Below, one piece after another: positions 1 to 9,355 of a stretch of 64,000 nt of DNA (the stretch's first letter is position 1; every line of letters starts with the position of its first letter). Below the pieces are notes generated by a model, which was not told the origin of the DNA, did not search any database, and saw only the letters and a list, made by a program, of their open reading frames with translations. A program made the translations under genes and the position numbers. Origin of the DNA: Bradyrhizobium oligotrophicum S58 (GTDB lineage: Bacteria; Pseudomonadota; Alphaproteobacteria; Rhizobiales; Xanthobacteraceae); assembly GCF_000344805.1 (NCBI RefSeq), contig NC_020453.1, forward strand, positions 4,807,001 through 4,871,000, given 5' to 3'.

Positions 1-498
1 CGGCTTGGACAGGTCGAGGATGCCGAACATCCGACCCTGCGGAATACCCTGGATGCCATCCTCGCCATGGGTGAACGGCGCCTGCAGGTAGATGAAGTAC
101 AGGAGCTGTGACAGCGCCAGGGTGATCATCGCGAAATAGATGCCCTGGCGGCGGATCGAGATATAGCCGGTGATGACCGAAAGGACGAACGATCCGGCGA
201 TGCCGACGAGGATGCCGAGCTCGGGCGGCAGTCCCCACACCTTCAGGGCATGCGCACTGCAATAGCCAGCCGTCCCCAGGAACATCGCATGGCCGAACGA
301 CAACAGACCGCCATATCCGATCAGGAGGTTGAAGGCGCAGGCGAGCAGCGCGAAGCACAACGCCTGCATGACGAAGAACGGGTAGAGCCCGGTCCAGGGC
401 ACGATGGCGAGCAGCGCCGCCATGATGACGAACACGATCATCTCGTCGCGGACAGCGCGCGGAGTGATCGGCAGGGTCGCGTCGGTGATCGATGTCAT
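1..498 (-). CDS. livM: LivM-type ABC transporter permease, C-terminus cut by window edge
   Basis: Inner-membrane permease subunit of a branched-chain amino-acid/amide (HAAT) importer. The minus-strand frame starts at the ATG at 498-496, one base after the livH stop, and stays open to base 1, so 166 codons are visible. The N-terminal half has strongly hydrophobic segments and the LivM-typical stretch NLLIGYGGLLSFGHA. It follows livH in the same operon, as in most liv clusters. Family and position are clear; the substrate cannot be told from the permease. The missing part is simply outside the window, so there is no sign that the gene is broken. Confidence 0.9.
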   Translation of the reverse strand, partial: MTSITDATLPITPRAVRDEMIVFVIMAALLAIVPWTGLYPFFVMQALCFALLACAFNLLIGYGGLLSFGHAMFLGTAGYCSAHALKVWGLPPELGILVGIAGSFVLSVITGYISIRRQGIYFAMITLALSQLLYFIYLQAPFTHGEDGIQGIPQGRMFGILDLSKP

Positions 499-499
499 G

Positions 500-1363
500 T
501 CAGGCCGCCCGTCCGGTCAGACCCGTCGGCTTCACAAGCAGCACCAGGACCATCAGAACGAAGACCACGGTGTTGGAAGCCTCGGGATAGAAATATTTGG
601 TCAGTCCCTCGACCACGCCGAGTGCGAAGCCGGTGATGATCGAGCCCATGATCGAGCCCATGCCGCCGATCACGACCACTGCGAACACTACGATGATGAT
701 GTTCTCACCCATCAGCGGACGGACCTGGTTGATCGGCGCCGACAGCACGCCCGCAAGGGCGGCGAGCCCGACACCGAGACCGTAGGTCAGCGTGATCATG
801 CGCGGCACGTTGATGCCGAACGCCCGCACCAATGTCGGGTTCTCGGTGGCGGCGCGCAGATAGGCCCCGAGCCGGGTCCGTTCGATAAGGAACCAGGTGG
901 CCAGACAGACGACCAGGGAGAAGATGACGACCCAGCCGCGATAGACGGGCAGGAACATGAAGCCGAGATTCATGCCGCCGCGGAGCTGTTCGGGGATCGC
1001 ATAAGGCAGGCCGGACGAGCCGAAGAAGTTCTGGAACACGCCCTGGATGATCAGCGCCAGTCCGAACGTCAGAAGCAGGCCGTAGAGATGATCGAGCCCG
1101 GCAATCCATTGCAGCATGGTGCGCTCGAGGACCATGCCGAAGATGCCGACGATGATCGGGGCCAGAAGCAGCGCCCACCAATAGCCGATCCCGCCGATGC
1201 TCAGCAGGAAATAGGCGCAGAACGCGCCCATCATATAGAGCGCGCCATGGGCGAAGTTGATGATGTTGAGCATGCCGAAGATGACGGCAAGCCCGAGACT
1301 GAGCAGCGCGTAGAACGAGCCGTTGATCAGTCCGACCAGGAGCTGTGCGTAGAGGGCCTGCAT
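500..1363 (-). CDS. livH: LivH-type branched-chain amino-acid ABC transporter permease
   Basis: 287-residue integral membrane permease, the partner of LivM in a HAAT-family importer. It begins MQALYAQLLVGLINGSFYAL and carries the conserved LivH motif GLAVIFGMLNIINFAHGALYMMG near residues 23-45 plus several hydrophobic helices. Near the C-terminus is the glycine-rich GGMGSIMGSIITGF segment typical of this family. Length is normal for LivH. It lies between the substrate-binding protein gene upstream and livM downstream, all on the minus strand, so all five liv genes probably form one operon read from about 4.2 kb toward base 1. Confidence 0.93.
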   Translation of the reverse strand: MQALYAQLLVGLINGSFYALLSLGLAVIFGMLNIINFAHGALYMMGAFCAYFLLSIGGIGYWWALLLAPIIVGIFGMVLERTMLQWIAGLDHLYGLLLTFGLALIIQGVFQNFFGSSGLPYAIPEQLRGGMNLGFMFLPVYRGWVVIFSLVVCLATWFLIERTRLGAYLRAATENPTLVRAFGINVPRMITLTYGLGVGLAALAGVLSAPINQVRPLMGENIIIVVFAVVVIGGMGSIMGSIITGFALGVVEGLTKYFYPEASNTVVFVLMVLVLLVKPTGLTGRAA

Positions 1364-1440
1364 CGTCTTGTTCTGTTTTCTCTCGGCGTTTCCCAGAAGA
1401 TAGCGGCCCCGGCGACGTCAGCCGCCGGAGCCGCAGCGGC

Positions 1441-2664
1441 TCATTTCTTCAACAAGGCGCACGCGCTCTTGTCGAGCGGCGTGAAGGCCTGGTCGCCCGG
1501 CACCGAGCCGACCAGCTTGTAGAGATCCCACGGGCCTTTCGACTCCGAGGGCTTCTTGACCTCGAACAGATAGGCGGTGTGGATGGTGCGGCCGTTGGGC
1601 TGGATCTCGCCCTTGCCGAACAGTGCATCCTCGGTCGGAATCGACTTCATCTTGTCGACGACCTTGACGCCGTCATGCGGGTTCTCGCCGAGCGCGTCCA
1701 GCGCCTTGAAGTAATGCATCACGCCCGCATAGACGCCGGCCTGCACCATGGTCGGCGGCGCGCCATTCTTCATCCGCTTGGCGAAGCGGTCGGAGAAGGC
1801 GCGGGTCTGGTCGTTCATGTCCCAGTAGAAGGTCTCGGTGAAGTTCAGGCCCTGGGCGATGTCGAGACCGATCGACTTGACGTCGGTCAGGAACAGCAGG
1901 AGCGCGGCGAGCTTCTGGCCACCCTTGTTGATGCCGAACTCGGCCGCCTGCTTGATCGTGTTGGTGGTGTCGCCGCCGGCATTGGCAAGGCCGATCACCT
2001 TGGCGCCGGACGACTGCGCCTGCAGCAGGAAGGACGAAAAATCGGAGGTGTTGAGCGGATGCTTGACGCCGCCGATCACCTTGCCGCCATTGGCCGTGAC
2101 CACTGCCGTGGTATCGCGCTCCAGTGCGGCACCGAAGGCGTAGTCGGCTGTCAGGAAAAACCAGGTCGAGCCGCCCGCCTTGACCAGCGCCTGGCCGGTG
2201 GTGTGCGCGAGCATGTAGGTGTCGTAGGTCCAGTGCACGGTGTTCGGCGAGCACTGGGCATTGGTGAGGTCGGAGGTCGCCGCGCCCGAATTGATGTAGA
2301 CGCCGTTCTTCTCCTTGACGACGTTGTTGACCGCGAGCGCAACGCCCGAATTCGGCACGTCGACGATGATGTCGACCTTGTCGACGTCGAACCATTGCCG
2401 CGCGATCGAGGTGCCGATATCCGGCTTGTTCTGGTGATCGCCCGAGATCACGTCGATCTTCCAGCCCTTGGCGGTGAGGCCGGAATCCTCGATCGCCATC
2501 TGCGTCGCCAGCGTCGAGCCCGGGCCGCCGAGGTCCGCGTAGAGTCCAGACTGGTCAGACAGCGCGCCGATCTTGACCGTCTTGTCGCCGGCTGAAGCGA
2601 TGCTGCCGCCCGCGAGCGTGAGCGCCGTGCCGAGCAGCAATGACGCGATGAATTTGCTTTTCAT
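1441..2664 (-). CDS. Periplasmic substrate-binding protein of liv-type ABC transporter
   Basis: 407-residue secreted binding protein (Peripla_BP_6 / LivJ-LivK type). Residues 1-26 form a signal peptide: MKSKF, a hydrophobic core, then cleavage after ASA. The mature protein starts with the family pattern KTVKIGALSDQSGLYAD. The Y-x-x-D-x-Y-T-like and GG-x-x-T blocks of the two-lobed fold are recognisable. It captures the ligand in the periplasm and delivers it to LivH/LivM. It lies between the ATPase genes and livH. The ligand is unknown; HAAT proteins bind amino acids, amides, urea or aromatic acids, and nothing here decides between them. Confidence 0.92.
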   Translation of the reverse strand: MKSKFIASLLLGTALTLAGGSIASAGDKTVKIGALSDQSGLYADLGGPGSTLATQMAIEDSGLTAKGWKIDVISGDHQNKPDIGTSIARQWFDVDKVDIIVDVPNSGVALAVNNVVKEKNGVYINSGAATSDLTNAQCSPNTVHWTYDTYMLAHTTGQALVKAGGSTWFFLTADYAFGAALERDTTAVVTANGGKVIGGVKHPLNTSDFSSFLLQAQSSGAKVIGLANAGGDTTNTIKQAAEFGINKGGQKLAALLLFLTDVKSIGLDIAQGLNFTETFYWDMNDQTRAFSDRFAKRMKNGAPPTMVQAGVYAGVMHYFKALDALGENPHDGVKVVDKMKSIPTEDALFGKGEIQPNGRTIHTAYLFEVKKPSESKGPWDLYKLVGSVPGDQAFTPLDKSACALLKK

Positions 2665-2709
2665 GGTCCCACTTTCCAGAAAGATTAAAAGTACCGCCAG
2701 CGGCGCCGG

Positions 2710-3456
2710 TCAGACGCCGAGATAAGTATGCAGCTTGTCCATGTTGGCCGACAGATCGGCATTGGCAAAGCCGTCGATGACCTTGCCGTGCTCGACCACG
2801 TAGTAGCGGTCCGCGACCGTCGAGGCGAAACGGAAGTTCTGCTCGACGAGGAGGATCGTGAACCCCTCCTTCTTCAGCCGCGCGATGGTGTGGCCGATCT
2901 GCTGGATGATGACGGGCGCCAACCCCTCGGTCGGCTCGTCCAGCATCAGGAAGCTGGCGCCGGTGCGCAGGATGCGCGCGATCGCCAGCATCTGCTGCTC
3001 GCCGCCGGAGAGCTTGGTGCCCTGGCTCTTCAGCCGCTCCTTGAGGTTCGGAAACAGCTCGAAGATCTGGTCGAGCGTGAGCCCGCCCGGCCGCACCACC
3101 GGCGGCAGCAGCAGGTTCTCGCGGACATCGAGGCTCGCGAAGATGCCGCGTTCCTCGGGGCACAACGCGATGCCGAGCCGCGCGATCTTGTCCGAGGTCA
3201 TGCGGATCAGCTGCTGGCCGTTGAACGCGACCGAGCCGGTACGCTTGCCGATGATCCCCATGATCGACTTCAAGGTCGTGGTCTTGCCGGCGCCGTTGCG
3301 CCCGAGCAGGGTGACGACCTCGCCGGCATTCACGTTGAAGTTCATGCCGTGGAGAATGTGGGATTCGCCGTACCAGCTCTCGAGATTCTTGACGTCGAGA
3401 ATGGTGCTGGTCGCAGCCGCCGCGGCGGGCTTGTTGGCCGTCATCACCTCAGGCAT
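2710..3456 (-). CDS. livF: LivF-type ABC transporter ATP-binding protein
   Basis: 248-residue cytoplasmic ATPase of the same importer. Walker A is GRNGAGKTT, the signature is LSGGEQQML, Walker B is FLMLDEPTEGLAP, and the H-loop region is LLVEQNF. The N-terminus has an unusual alanine-rich tail of about 17 residues before the ABC core (ILDVKNLESWYGESHI). An internal ATG five codons in (MTANK) is an alternative start. The first codons overlap the 3' end of livG by 8 bases, so translation is probably coupled. The SEGL-like loop and short C-terminus mark it as LivF rather than LivG. Confidence 0.93.
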   Translation of the reverse strand: MPEVMTANKPAAAAATSTILDVKNLESWYGESHILHGMNFNVNAGEVVTLLGRNGAGKTTTLKSIMGIIGKRTGSVAFNGQQLIRMTSDKIARLGIALCPEERGIFASLDVRENLLLPPVVRPGGLTLDQIFELFPNLKERLKSQGTKLSGGEQQMLAIARILRTGASFLMLDEPTEGLAPVIIQQIGHTIARLKKEGFTILLVEQNFRFASTVADRYYVVEHGKVIDGFANADLSANMDKLHTYLGV

Positions 3457-4204
3457 GTCCGGCCCCCAGATAAGCTTCCTTGACGCGCTCGTCCTTCGAG
3501 AGCTCCGAATAAGGCCCCTCCGTCAGCACCTGCCCGCGCGTCAGAACGGTGATGGTGTCGGACAGGTTGGCGACGACGCTGAGATTATGCTCGACCATCA
3601 GGATCGTGTACTTGGCGGAGATGCGCTTGATCAGCGCGGCGATCTTGTCGATGTCCTCGTGGCCCATGCCGGCCATCGGCTCGTCGAGCAGCATCATCTC
3701 CGGATCGAGCGCCAGTGTGGTCGCAATCTCCAGCGCACGCTTGCGTCCATAGGGCATCTCGACTGCCGCAGTATTGGCGAACTCGCTCAAGCCAACGTCG
3801 TTGAGGAGTTCGAGCGCCCGAGCGTTGAAGCGGTTCAGCACGCTCTTGGAGCGCCAGAAGTCGAACGACGAGCCATGCTGGCGCTGCAGGGCGACGCGAA
3901 CGTTCTCCAGCGCCGTCAAATGCGGAAATACCGCCGAGATCTGGAACGAGCGGACCAGCCCAAGACGCGCGACATCGGCCGCCGCCACAGCGGTAATGTC
4001 CTGCCCCTTATAGAGAATCGTGCCCGCCGACGGCCTCAGAAACTTCGTCAGCAGGTTGAAGCACGTCGTCTTGCCGGCCCCGTTCGGGCCGATCAGCGCG
4101 TGAATGGTGCCCCGGCGGATCTTGAGCGAAACATCGCGAACGGCAAAAAACCCCGCGAATTCCTTCGTCAATCCGTGGGTCTCGAGAATGAACTCGTCAG
4201 CCAA
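3449..4204 (-). CDS. livG: LivG-type ABC transporter ATP-binding protein
   Basis: About 251-residue ATPase, the first gene of this liv operon. Walker A is GPNGAGKTTCFN, the signature is MPYGRKRALEIA (LivG-typical, replacing LSGGQ), Walker B is MMLLDEPMAGMG, and the H-loop is LMVEHNL. No ATG fits the frame. I chose the TTG at 4204 (giving MADEFILETHGL) because a GGGGGGA Shine-Dalgarno-like run lies just upstream and LivG proteins normally start M(A/S)-short-ILE. A further TTG at 4219 would add five residues. The roughly 270 bp upstream, to the end of the next gene at 4476, must hold the operon promoter, but I cannot point to a convincing -35/-10 pair. Confidence 0.9.
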   Translation of the reverse strand: MADEFILETHGLTKEFAGFFAVRDVSLKIRRGTIHALIGPNGAGKTTCFNLLTKFLRPSAGTILYKGQDITAVAAADVARLGLVRSFQISAVFPHLTALENVRVALQRQHGSSFDFWRSKSVLNRFNARALELLNDVGLSEFANTAAVEMPYGRKRALEIATTLALDPEMMLLDEPMAGMGHEDIDKIAALIKRISAKYTILMVEHNLSVVANLSDTITVLTRGQVLTEGPYSELSKDERVKEAYLGAGHA

Positions 4205-4475
4205 ACAGAATCCCCCCAAGCCCGCGCATACCGCGCTGGCCCTCGCTTCTTCCTGTACGGCGGCTCTGCCGGACGGCTGGACGATTCCTCGTCGCCACCC
4301 GCGACCGCTTCGCGGCGGAATATGCCGTCAATCGAGGGAGTTAGGCAAGGCGGAAAGCTGGGCAACGGCGTCGCAACCGGGCTGGCGCACCTGGCGTTGA
4401 GGCTTTTCGATTTTTCCCGCTGACATAGAACTCATCCGAGCATCGCAAGCTACGGACGCGCGGGATAGGATGCGA

Positions 4476-6446
4476 TCAACTGCAGCGCGGCTGCTCGTCC
4501 TCGCGCTGGGACGACAGGTAGTTGGCGAGCAGCTGTTTGCCGGCCCTCACCTCGTGGCTCGATCCATCGAAGTCACGCCCGACCGGCTCGTAGCTGCCGC
4601 CGAGATGATGGGCGAAGAAGGCTTCCGCGATCGCGATGTAGGACAGGCGGTTCTCCGGCTTCTGGAAGCCGTGGCCTTCGTCGGGGTAGACGATGTAGGT
4701 CACGGGAATGCGGCGCTGGCGCATCGCGCAAACAATCGTATCGCTCTCGGCCATCAGGCAGCGAACGTCGTTGGCACCGTGGAAGATCAGCATCGGCTTT
4801 TCGATGTTGTCGACCTTGTGGATCGGCGAACGCTCCGCGAGCAGTGCCCTGCCCTCGGCGGTGCGCGGATCGCCGTAGCTGCGATACATGAACTCGGCGA
4901 AACCCGACCAGTAAGGCGGCATGGTTTCCAGCAGCGTCTGCAGATTGGTGATGCCGACGACGGGCACGGCACAGCAGAACACGCCCGGCGTGAAGGTGGC
5001 GGCGACGAAGGAGGCATAGCCGCCATAGGAGACGCCGGTGATCGCCACCCTGTCGCGCTGGGCAATGCCCTCCGCAACGGCCCATTCGACCGTGTCGATG
5101 AGATCGTCGTGCATGCGCCGCGCATGCTCCTTCTCGCTCGCGGCGACGAAGGCGCGGCCGAAGCCGGTCGAGCCGCGATAGTTCACCGACAGCACCGCAT
5201 AGCCGCGATCGGCGAGCCATTGATGGTCGCCGCGATAGCCGTAGACGTCGCGGCCCCAGGGACCGCCGTGCACGACCAGAACCATCGGCAGAGGTTGCGG
5301 CGGCCGCTCGCCGACGATGTCGGCCGGCAGCGTCAAATAGGACACCAGATCGAGGCCGTCACGCGCCTTGGTCTTGATCGCATGCATCGGCGCCAGCCGG
5401 TATCGCTTCAGGTCGGGCCGCGCCGTGAACAGCTGCGTCACGGTGCTGCGGTCGCGATCATAGAGATGGAAGGTCCCCGGCTGTTGCGGCGTGGAGCTCA
5501 TCAGCATCCAGCGGTGATCGTCGTCGGACTGGCTGGTGACGTGGAAGGCATGGCCGGGTAGCGCATCGCGGATCACCGCAAGATCATCCGCAATCTCCGG
5601 CGACAGCGCGTGCCAGGCCTGCCGTCCCGGATCGATCGCAGCCGCAACCGGGCACAGCGTCCGCGCGTCCCAGATCCATCCGGTCACGTCGGCCGCATCG
5701 CTCGCAAACAGCACGCGCTCCTCGCCGCTGCGCCAGTCCATCTGCACCAGCGCCGTCGTCTCGCGCTCCAGGCACGAGAACAGATGCAGCTGGTGTCCGG
5801 TGACGTCGAAGGTCCAGGCGCGCGTGCTAGCGCTCGCCTCATAGGGGATGTCGCACCAGGGCACCAGGAGGCCGTCCTCGATGCGCCACAGCCGCGCGCC
5901 GCCGTCCGGCGCGTTGCTGCGGGCATGGCGTGGCCGCAGCTGCCAGTCGAGTCCGACGAAATCGAGCTGCTGCGTGTTCTGCCAGATCAGGGTGCGGGCG
6001 CCGCTGGCGAGATCGAGCGTGTAGACGTCCGGGCTGGCGCGATCGCGGTCGTTCAAGGTCAGCGCGATCCTGTCCGGAGTCACGTACGACCAGAACGTCG
6101 GAATCGCCCGGACGCCGGGATATGGCGTGAGGTCGCGCACCTCGCGCGTCCTCACATCGACGACGAACAGATGAAAGTTCTCGTCGCCATTCTCGTCCTT
6201 CAGGAACATGATGGAGCGGCCATCCGGGCTCCATTCCTGCCACGCGATCGGCCGCCCCTTCGTCCGCGTCACCGGCTCGCCATCGCCGATTCGGTCCGAC
6301 GGCGAGATCCACAGATTGAGCACGCCGTCGACCGGCGCGAGCCACGACAGAAGGCGCCCATCCGGAGACAGCCGCGCGTCGAGGAAGGTCGGATTGCCGA
6401 ACAGAACGCGGCGGGGAATCAGGCCAGGGGCCATCGGCAAACTCAT
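4476..6446 (-). CDS. S9 family prolyl-oligopeptidase-type serine peptidase
   Basis: 656-residue two-domain peptidase. The N-terminal two thirds are a WD/TolB-like beta-propeller with repeats such as LSPDGRLLSWLAP and WSPDGRSIMF. The C-terminal third is an alpha/beta hydrolase. The nucleophile elbow is GVSYGGYAS (catalytic Ser), the acid is the Asp in FHGANDVRC and the His is in DEGHGFQ, so the triad is complete. The oxyanion region HGGPWGRD is typical of acylaminoacyl-peptidase/dipeptidyl-peptidase-like S9 members. No signal peptide is visible, so it is probably cytoplasmic. It stands alone, with small gaps to both neighbours. The exact peptide substrate is unknown. Confidence 0.93.
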   Translation of the reverse strand: MSLPMAPGLIPRRVLFGNPTFLDARLSPDGRLLSWLAPVDGVLNLWISPSDRIGDGEPVTRTKGRPIAWQEWSPDGRSIMFLKDENGDENFHLFVVDVRTREVRDLTPYPGVRAIPTFWSYVTPDRIALTLNDRDRASPDVYTLDLASGARTLIWQNTQQLDFVGLDWQLRPRHARSNAPDGGARLWRIEDGLLVPWCDIPYEASASTRAWTFDVTGHQLHLFSCLERETTALVQMDWRSGEERVLFASDAADVTGWIWDARTLCPVAAAIDPGRQAWHALSPEIADDLAVIRDALPGHAFHVTSQSDDDHRWMLMSSTPQQPGTFHLYDRDRSTVTQLFTARPDLKRYRLAPMHAIKTKARDGLDLVSYLTLPADIVGERPPQPLPMVLVVHGGPWGRDVYGYRGDHQWLADRGYAVLSVNYRGSTGFGRAFVAASEKEHARRMHDDLIDTVEWAVAEGIAQRDRVAITGVSYGGYASFVAATFTPGVFCCAVPVVGITNLQTLLETMPPYWSGFAEFMYRSYGDPRTAEGRALLAERSPIHKVDNIEKPMLIFHGANDVRCLMAESDTIVCAMRQRRIPVTYIVYPDEGHGFQKPENRLSYIAIAEAFFAHHLGGSYEPVGRDFDGSSHEVRAGKQLLANYLSSQREDEQPRCS

Positions 6447-6519
6447 TCGTCAATTTGCATCGTACGGTGCGATGTGAAGATCCGCAGCAGGAGATCGACG
6501 CGACGATCGGCGCGCCGCG

Positions 6520-7767
6520 TCAGGTCAGGAGTCCCGTCATCGCCGCGACATCGGCGCTGCCGGGGAAGATGCGGGTGTCGAGCGCGGCATCGTCGACGCG
6601 CAGATGGTCCTTCAGCAGCCCTTTCAGCACGGCGCGCAGATCGGTGGTCGGCCGGAGATCGCGCTGCTCGTAGAGCTGAGTGAGCTTCAGTCCCGGCCAA
6701 TCCGCGATCACGCGCCCGCCCTTGATGGCGCCGCCGGCGAGGAAGGCCACCGTGCCGGTGCCGTGATCGGTGCCATTGGTGCCGTTGATGTGCGCGGTGC
6801 GGCCGAACTCGGTGACCACGGCAACGACGGTCTCGCGCCATGCCGGACCCATGCCGGTCTCGATCGCCGCGATCGCGCCGTCGAGTGCGCCGAGCAGATT
6901 GGCGAGCTGGCCGGCGCCGGCGCCCTCGTTGATGTGGGTGTCCCAGCCGACGAAGCCGAGCGCACCGACCCGCGGACCATCCGTCCGTGCGAGAAAGCGC
7001 GCCGCGGCGCCAGCCGTATCCGCGAAGAAGGCGCGCACCCGCGCGAAGCCGACCAGCGCGGCCAGCGGCTCTTCCGCCATCGCAGCACCGGCTCCCCCCG
7101 TGCCACCGATCGCCGCGAGCTTGATCCGGGACTCCATCGCGGCCGCGAGCCTGGCATCGGTGTGCCTGTAGAGATCGAGCAGGCGCATCTGGGTGTCGTC
7201 GCTGGCCGGCAGCAATTGCTGTGGCGCCCAGGACAACACCGGCGCCCGTCCGCGCACGACCAGCGGAGTGACCGCGCCGATGCCGAGCGCGCGGCCGCCA
7301 TTGGTGTTCACGCGGCCCTCCGAGTCCATCTCGACGAGCGCGCGATTGAGCCAGCCGGTATCCGCGGCACCAGGTCGCACCATGCCGCTCTCCAGCACGT
7401 CCTGCCCATCGAAATGCGAGCGGTCGCGATAGGGCGTGCAGGTCGCATGCACGATCGCCGCCTGCCCTGCCCCATAGAGCCGGTGCAGATTAGGCATCGC
7501 CGGATTGAGTGCAAAAAAGCCGTCGAGCGGTAGCGCCGCCGGCTTGCCGTCGAGCAGCAGCGCACGATCGCCGCGCAGGCCAACCCAATCGGGATCACCG
7601 ACCGGCGCCACCGCGCCCAACCCGTCGAGCGCGCCACGCAGCACGATCACGAGCAGCCGCGGATCGCGCCCTTCGGCGCGCGCCAGACGCGGCATCTGGG
7701 TCCAGGCGAACAGCGCGCCGGAGCTGCGCAGCACGTCGCGCCGGCTCGGCAGATGGATTTGCTTCAT
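6520..7767 (-). CDS. DUF1501 family protein, probable Tat-exported
   Basis: 415-residue protein of the DUF1501 family (alkaline-phosphatase/sulfatase-like fold, function unknown). The start at 7767 is set by an AGAGGAGGTGAGC ribosome site just upstream. The N-terminus MKQIHLPSRRDVLRSSGALF has the twin-arginine pattern SRRDVL followed by a modest hydrophobic stretch, so export by Tat is likely. Conserved family blocks include LLVIVLRGALDG, CTPYRDRSHFDGQDVLESG, GWDTHINEGAG and TEFGRTAHINGTNGTDHGTG. It begins 2 bases after the stop of the DUF1800 gene. The two families are usually found as neighbours and this pair is surely cotranscribed. Confidence 0.9.
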   Translation of the reverse strand: MKQIHLPSRRDVLRSSGALFAWTQMPRLARAEGRDPRLLVIVLRGALDGLGAVAPVGDPDWVGLRGDRALLLDGKPAALPLDGFFALNPAMPNLHRLYGAGQAAIVHATCTPYRDRSHFDGQDVLESGMVRPGAADTGWLNRALVEMDSEGRVNTNGGRALGIGAVTPLVVRGRAPVLSWAPQQLLPASDDTQMRLLDLYRHTDARLAAAMESRIKLAAIGGTGGAGAAMAEEPLAALVGFARVRAFFADTAGAAARFLARTDGPRVGALGFVGWDTHINEGAGAGQLANLLGALDGAIAAIETGMGPAWRETVVAVVTEFGRTAHINGTNGTDHGTGTVAFLAGGAIKGGRVIADWPGLKLTQLYEQRDLRPTTDLRAVLKGLLKDHLRVDDAALDTRIFPGSADVAAMTGLLT

Positions 7768-7769
7768 GC

Positions 7770-9215
7770 TCACCTCCTCTGAAAATCCGCCGACATGAAC
7801 AGCAGCACCAGCGCCTGCTGGCGGCTCTCGGCCTGCGCGACCGCCTGCTTCATCTCGGCCGAGACACAGGACTGCAGCACGGTCTCGGTGACGAATTGCG
7901 GATCGACCTGGCCGCTGATGCGCTCGGCGAAGACGTTGGCAACGTCGATGCGCCGCCCGAGGCCGTCGATCCAGCTCGGCTCGTCGTCGGCATAGCCCTT
8001 CGGCGACGACGGCCGCCAGAGCGGCTCGCCGAGCAGCCGCTGTCCTTGCGTGAAGCGCAGGCCATCGACCTCCGTGATCCCCGCGGCGCGCACCATGGCC
8101 ACGCCCCATTCCGACGGCCGCCTCAGCTTGGTCGGCGGCAAAGTCCAGGCCGCGGGCGATGCGACAAGCGCCTTGGCCGTTTCCTTGAGATCACCAGCGG
8201 TGTCGCGAAACACCCGGGCCAGCTCGTCCACCAGCTCTTGAGGCGGCTGATCGGCGATGAAATGACGCGCCAGCTTGCCTGCCACATGGGCCGCCGTGGC
8301 GGGATGGGCGGCGAGATCCCGCAGCACGGCGCGTCCCTGTCCGACGCCTTCATCCGCATAGCTCTTCCCCAGCACCGTCTGCGCGCCCGGCTCGTGCAGG
8401 CGCGGGTTGAAGATGAACTCACCGCCACGCTCGGGATCGGCCCCCGGCGCGAGCAGGGTCCATCCGGTCAGGATATTGGCGAAGGCGATGACGTCGTCCT
8501 GGCCGTAGCCGCTGCGGACGCCGAGCGTGTGCAGTTCGAGGATCTCGCGCGCGAGATTCTCGTTGAGACCGAGGCTGCGGTTCAGGCCCGCGATCGAGCC
8601 CGCGCCCATCGACACCGTGTTGTCGAGATAGAACAGCATCGCCTGATGGCTCTCGGCCGCGAGCAGCAGATCGGTGAAGCGGCCGAGCACGTGCGGCCGG
8701 ATCGCCTCGCGCTCATAGGCGCCCGACATGCTCTGGATCTTGTCGGCCGAGATGCAGAAATGGTTGGACCAGAACCAGACCAGCCTCTCGGCAAAGCCGA
8801 TCTCGGCTGTCAGCGCCGTCTCGGTCCGCACCTTGGCCTCGTCGAGATAGAATTGCCGGCCCGGGTCCGGCACGGCCTCGGCCGCAGCCTTCACGTCCGC
8901 GTCGGCCTCCGCAGATCCGGCAGCTGCAGGCGCCATGGCCGCAGACGCGTCCTGCTGCCTCTTCGCCTGCTCGCGCGCCTTCTTCGCGGCCATCGTCTTG
9001 GCCTGCCGCCTGGCATTGGCCTCGTTGACGATCCGAAACGCCTTGGCCGCGTCGGGCAGCGCGGCGGCAGCCGCCGGGCTCACCGTGTGGCGGTCGAGGT
9101 CCTCCAGCAGCGCGCCCCTGGGATCCGAGGCGATGGCCAAGATCGAACCGGGCCGCGGTCCCATGCCGAAGCGGTTCAGCGCCAGCATCGCTGCAGCCTT
9201 GCCTGAGCTCACCAC
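7770..9215 (-). CDS. DUF1800 family protein
   Basis: About 480-residue DUF1800 protein, function unknown, partner of the downstream DUF1501 protein. Family blocks seen are ALNRFGMGPRPG at the N-terminus, RLVWFWSNHFCIS, AMLFYLDNTVSMG, NENLAREILELHTLG and LTGWTL. Residues about 70-115 are an Ala/Lys/Arg-rich low-complexity, probably coiled-coil insert. The frame starts with two GTG codons (9215 and 9212); either may be used. No signal peptide is evident, although exported partners are usual in this family. A BlaI-type palindrome lies 24 bp upstream, which suggests control by the repressor encoded at 11.9-12.3 kb. Confidence 0.88.
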   Translation of the reverse strand: MVSSGKAAAMLALNRFGMGPRPGSILAIASDPRGALLEDLDRHTVSPAAAAALPDAAKAFRIVNEANARRQAKTMAAKKAREQAKRQQDASAAMAPAAAGSAEADADVKAAAEAVPDPGRQFYLDEAKVRTETALTAEIGFAERLVWFWSNHFCISADKIQSMSGAYEREAIRPHVLGRFTDLLLAAESHQAMLFYLDNTVSMGAGSIAGLNRSLGLNENLAREILELHTLGVRSGYGQDDVIAFANILTGWTLLAPGADPERGGEFIFNPRLHEPGAQTVLGKSYADEGVGQGRAVLRDLAAHPATAAHVAGKLARHFIADQPPQELVDELARVFRDTAGDLKETAKALVASPAAWTLPPTKLRRPSEWGVAMVRAAGITEVDGLRFTQGQRLLGEPLWRPSSPKGYADDEPSWIDGLGRRIDVANVFAERISGQVDPQFVTETVLQSCVSAEMKQAVAQAESRQQALVLLFMSADFQRR

Positions 9216-9238
9216 GGCCGCGCCCTTTCATGACTTTC

Positions 9239-9250
9239 TGTAGCGCTACA
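9239..9250. promoter_or_regulatory. Probable BlaI-type operator upstream of the DUF1800-DUF1501 operon
   Basis: Perfect 12-bp palindrome TGTAGCGCTACA. The identical 12-mer occurs upstream of the BlaI-type repressor gene at 12348-12359. BlaI/MecI repressors bind dyads with TACA/TGTA-type half-sites, which these resemble. The sequence identity is seen directly; binding is inferred. Confidence 0.65.
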
Positions 9251-9355
9251 ATACGTAGCACTTCGGGGCGAGAGACTCAAGCCGGGATTGTGTTCGCGAA
9301 TTGGATCATCCGGCGCATCCGGCGGCTGCACGACACAGCCGCCGGCCTTGCGCGA

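Noticed and set aside
404..1522. Plus-strand frame of 372 codons opposite livH
   Set aside because: His/Asp/Arg-rich shadow typical of antisense frames; livH is clear on the other strand.
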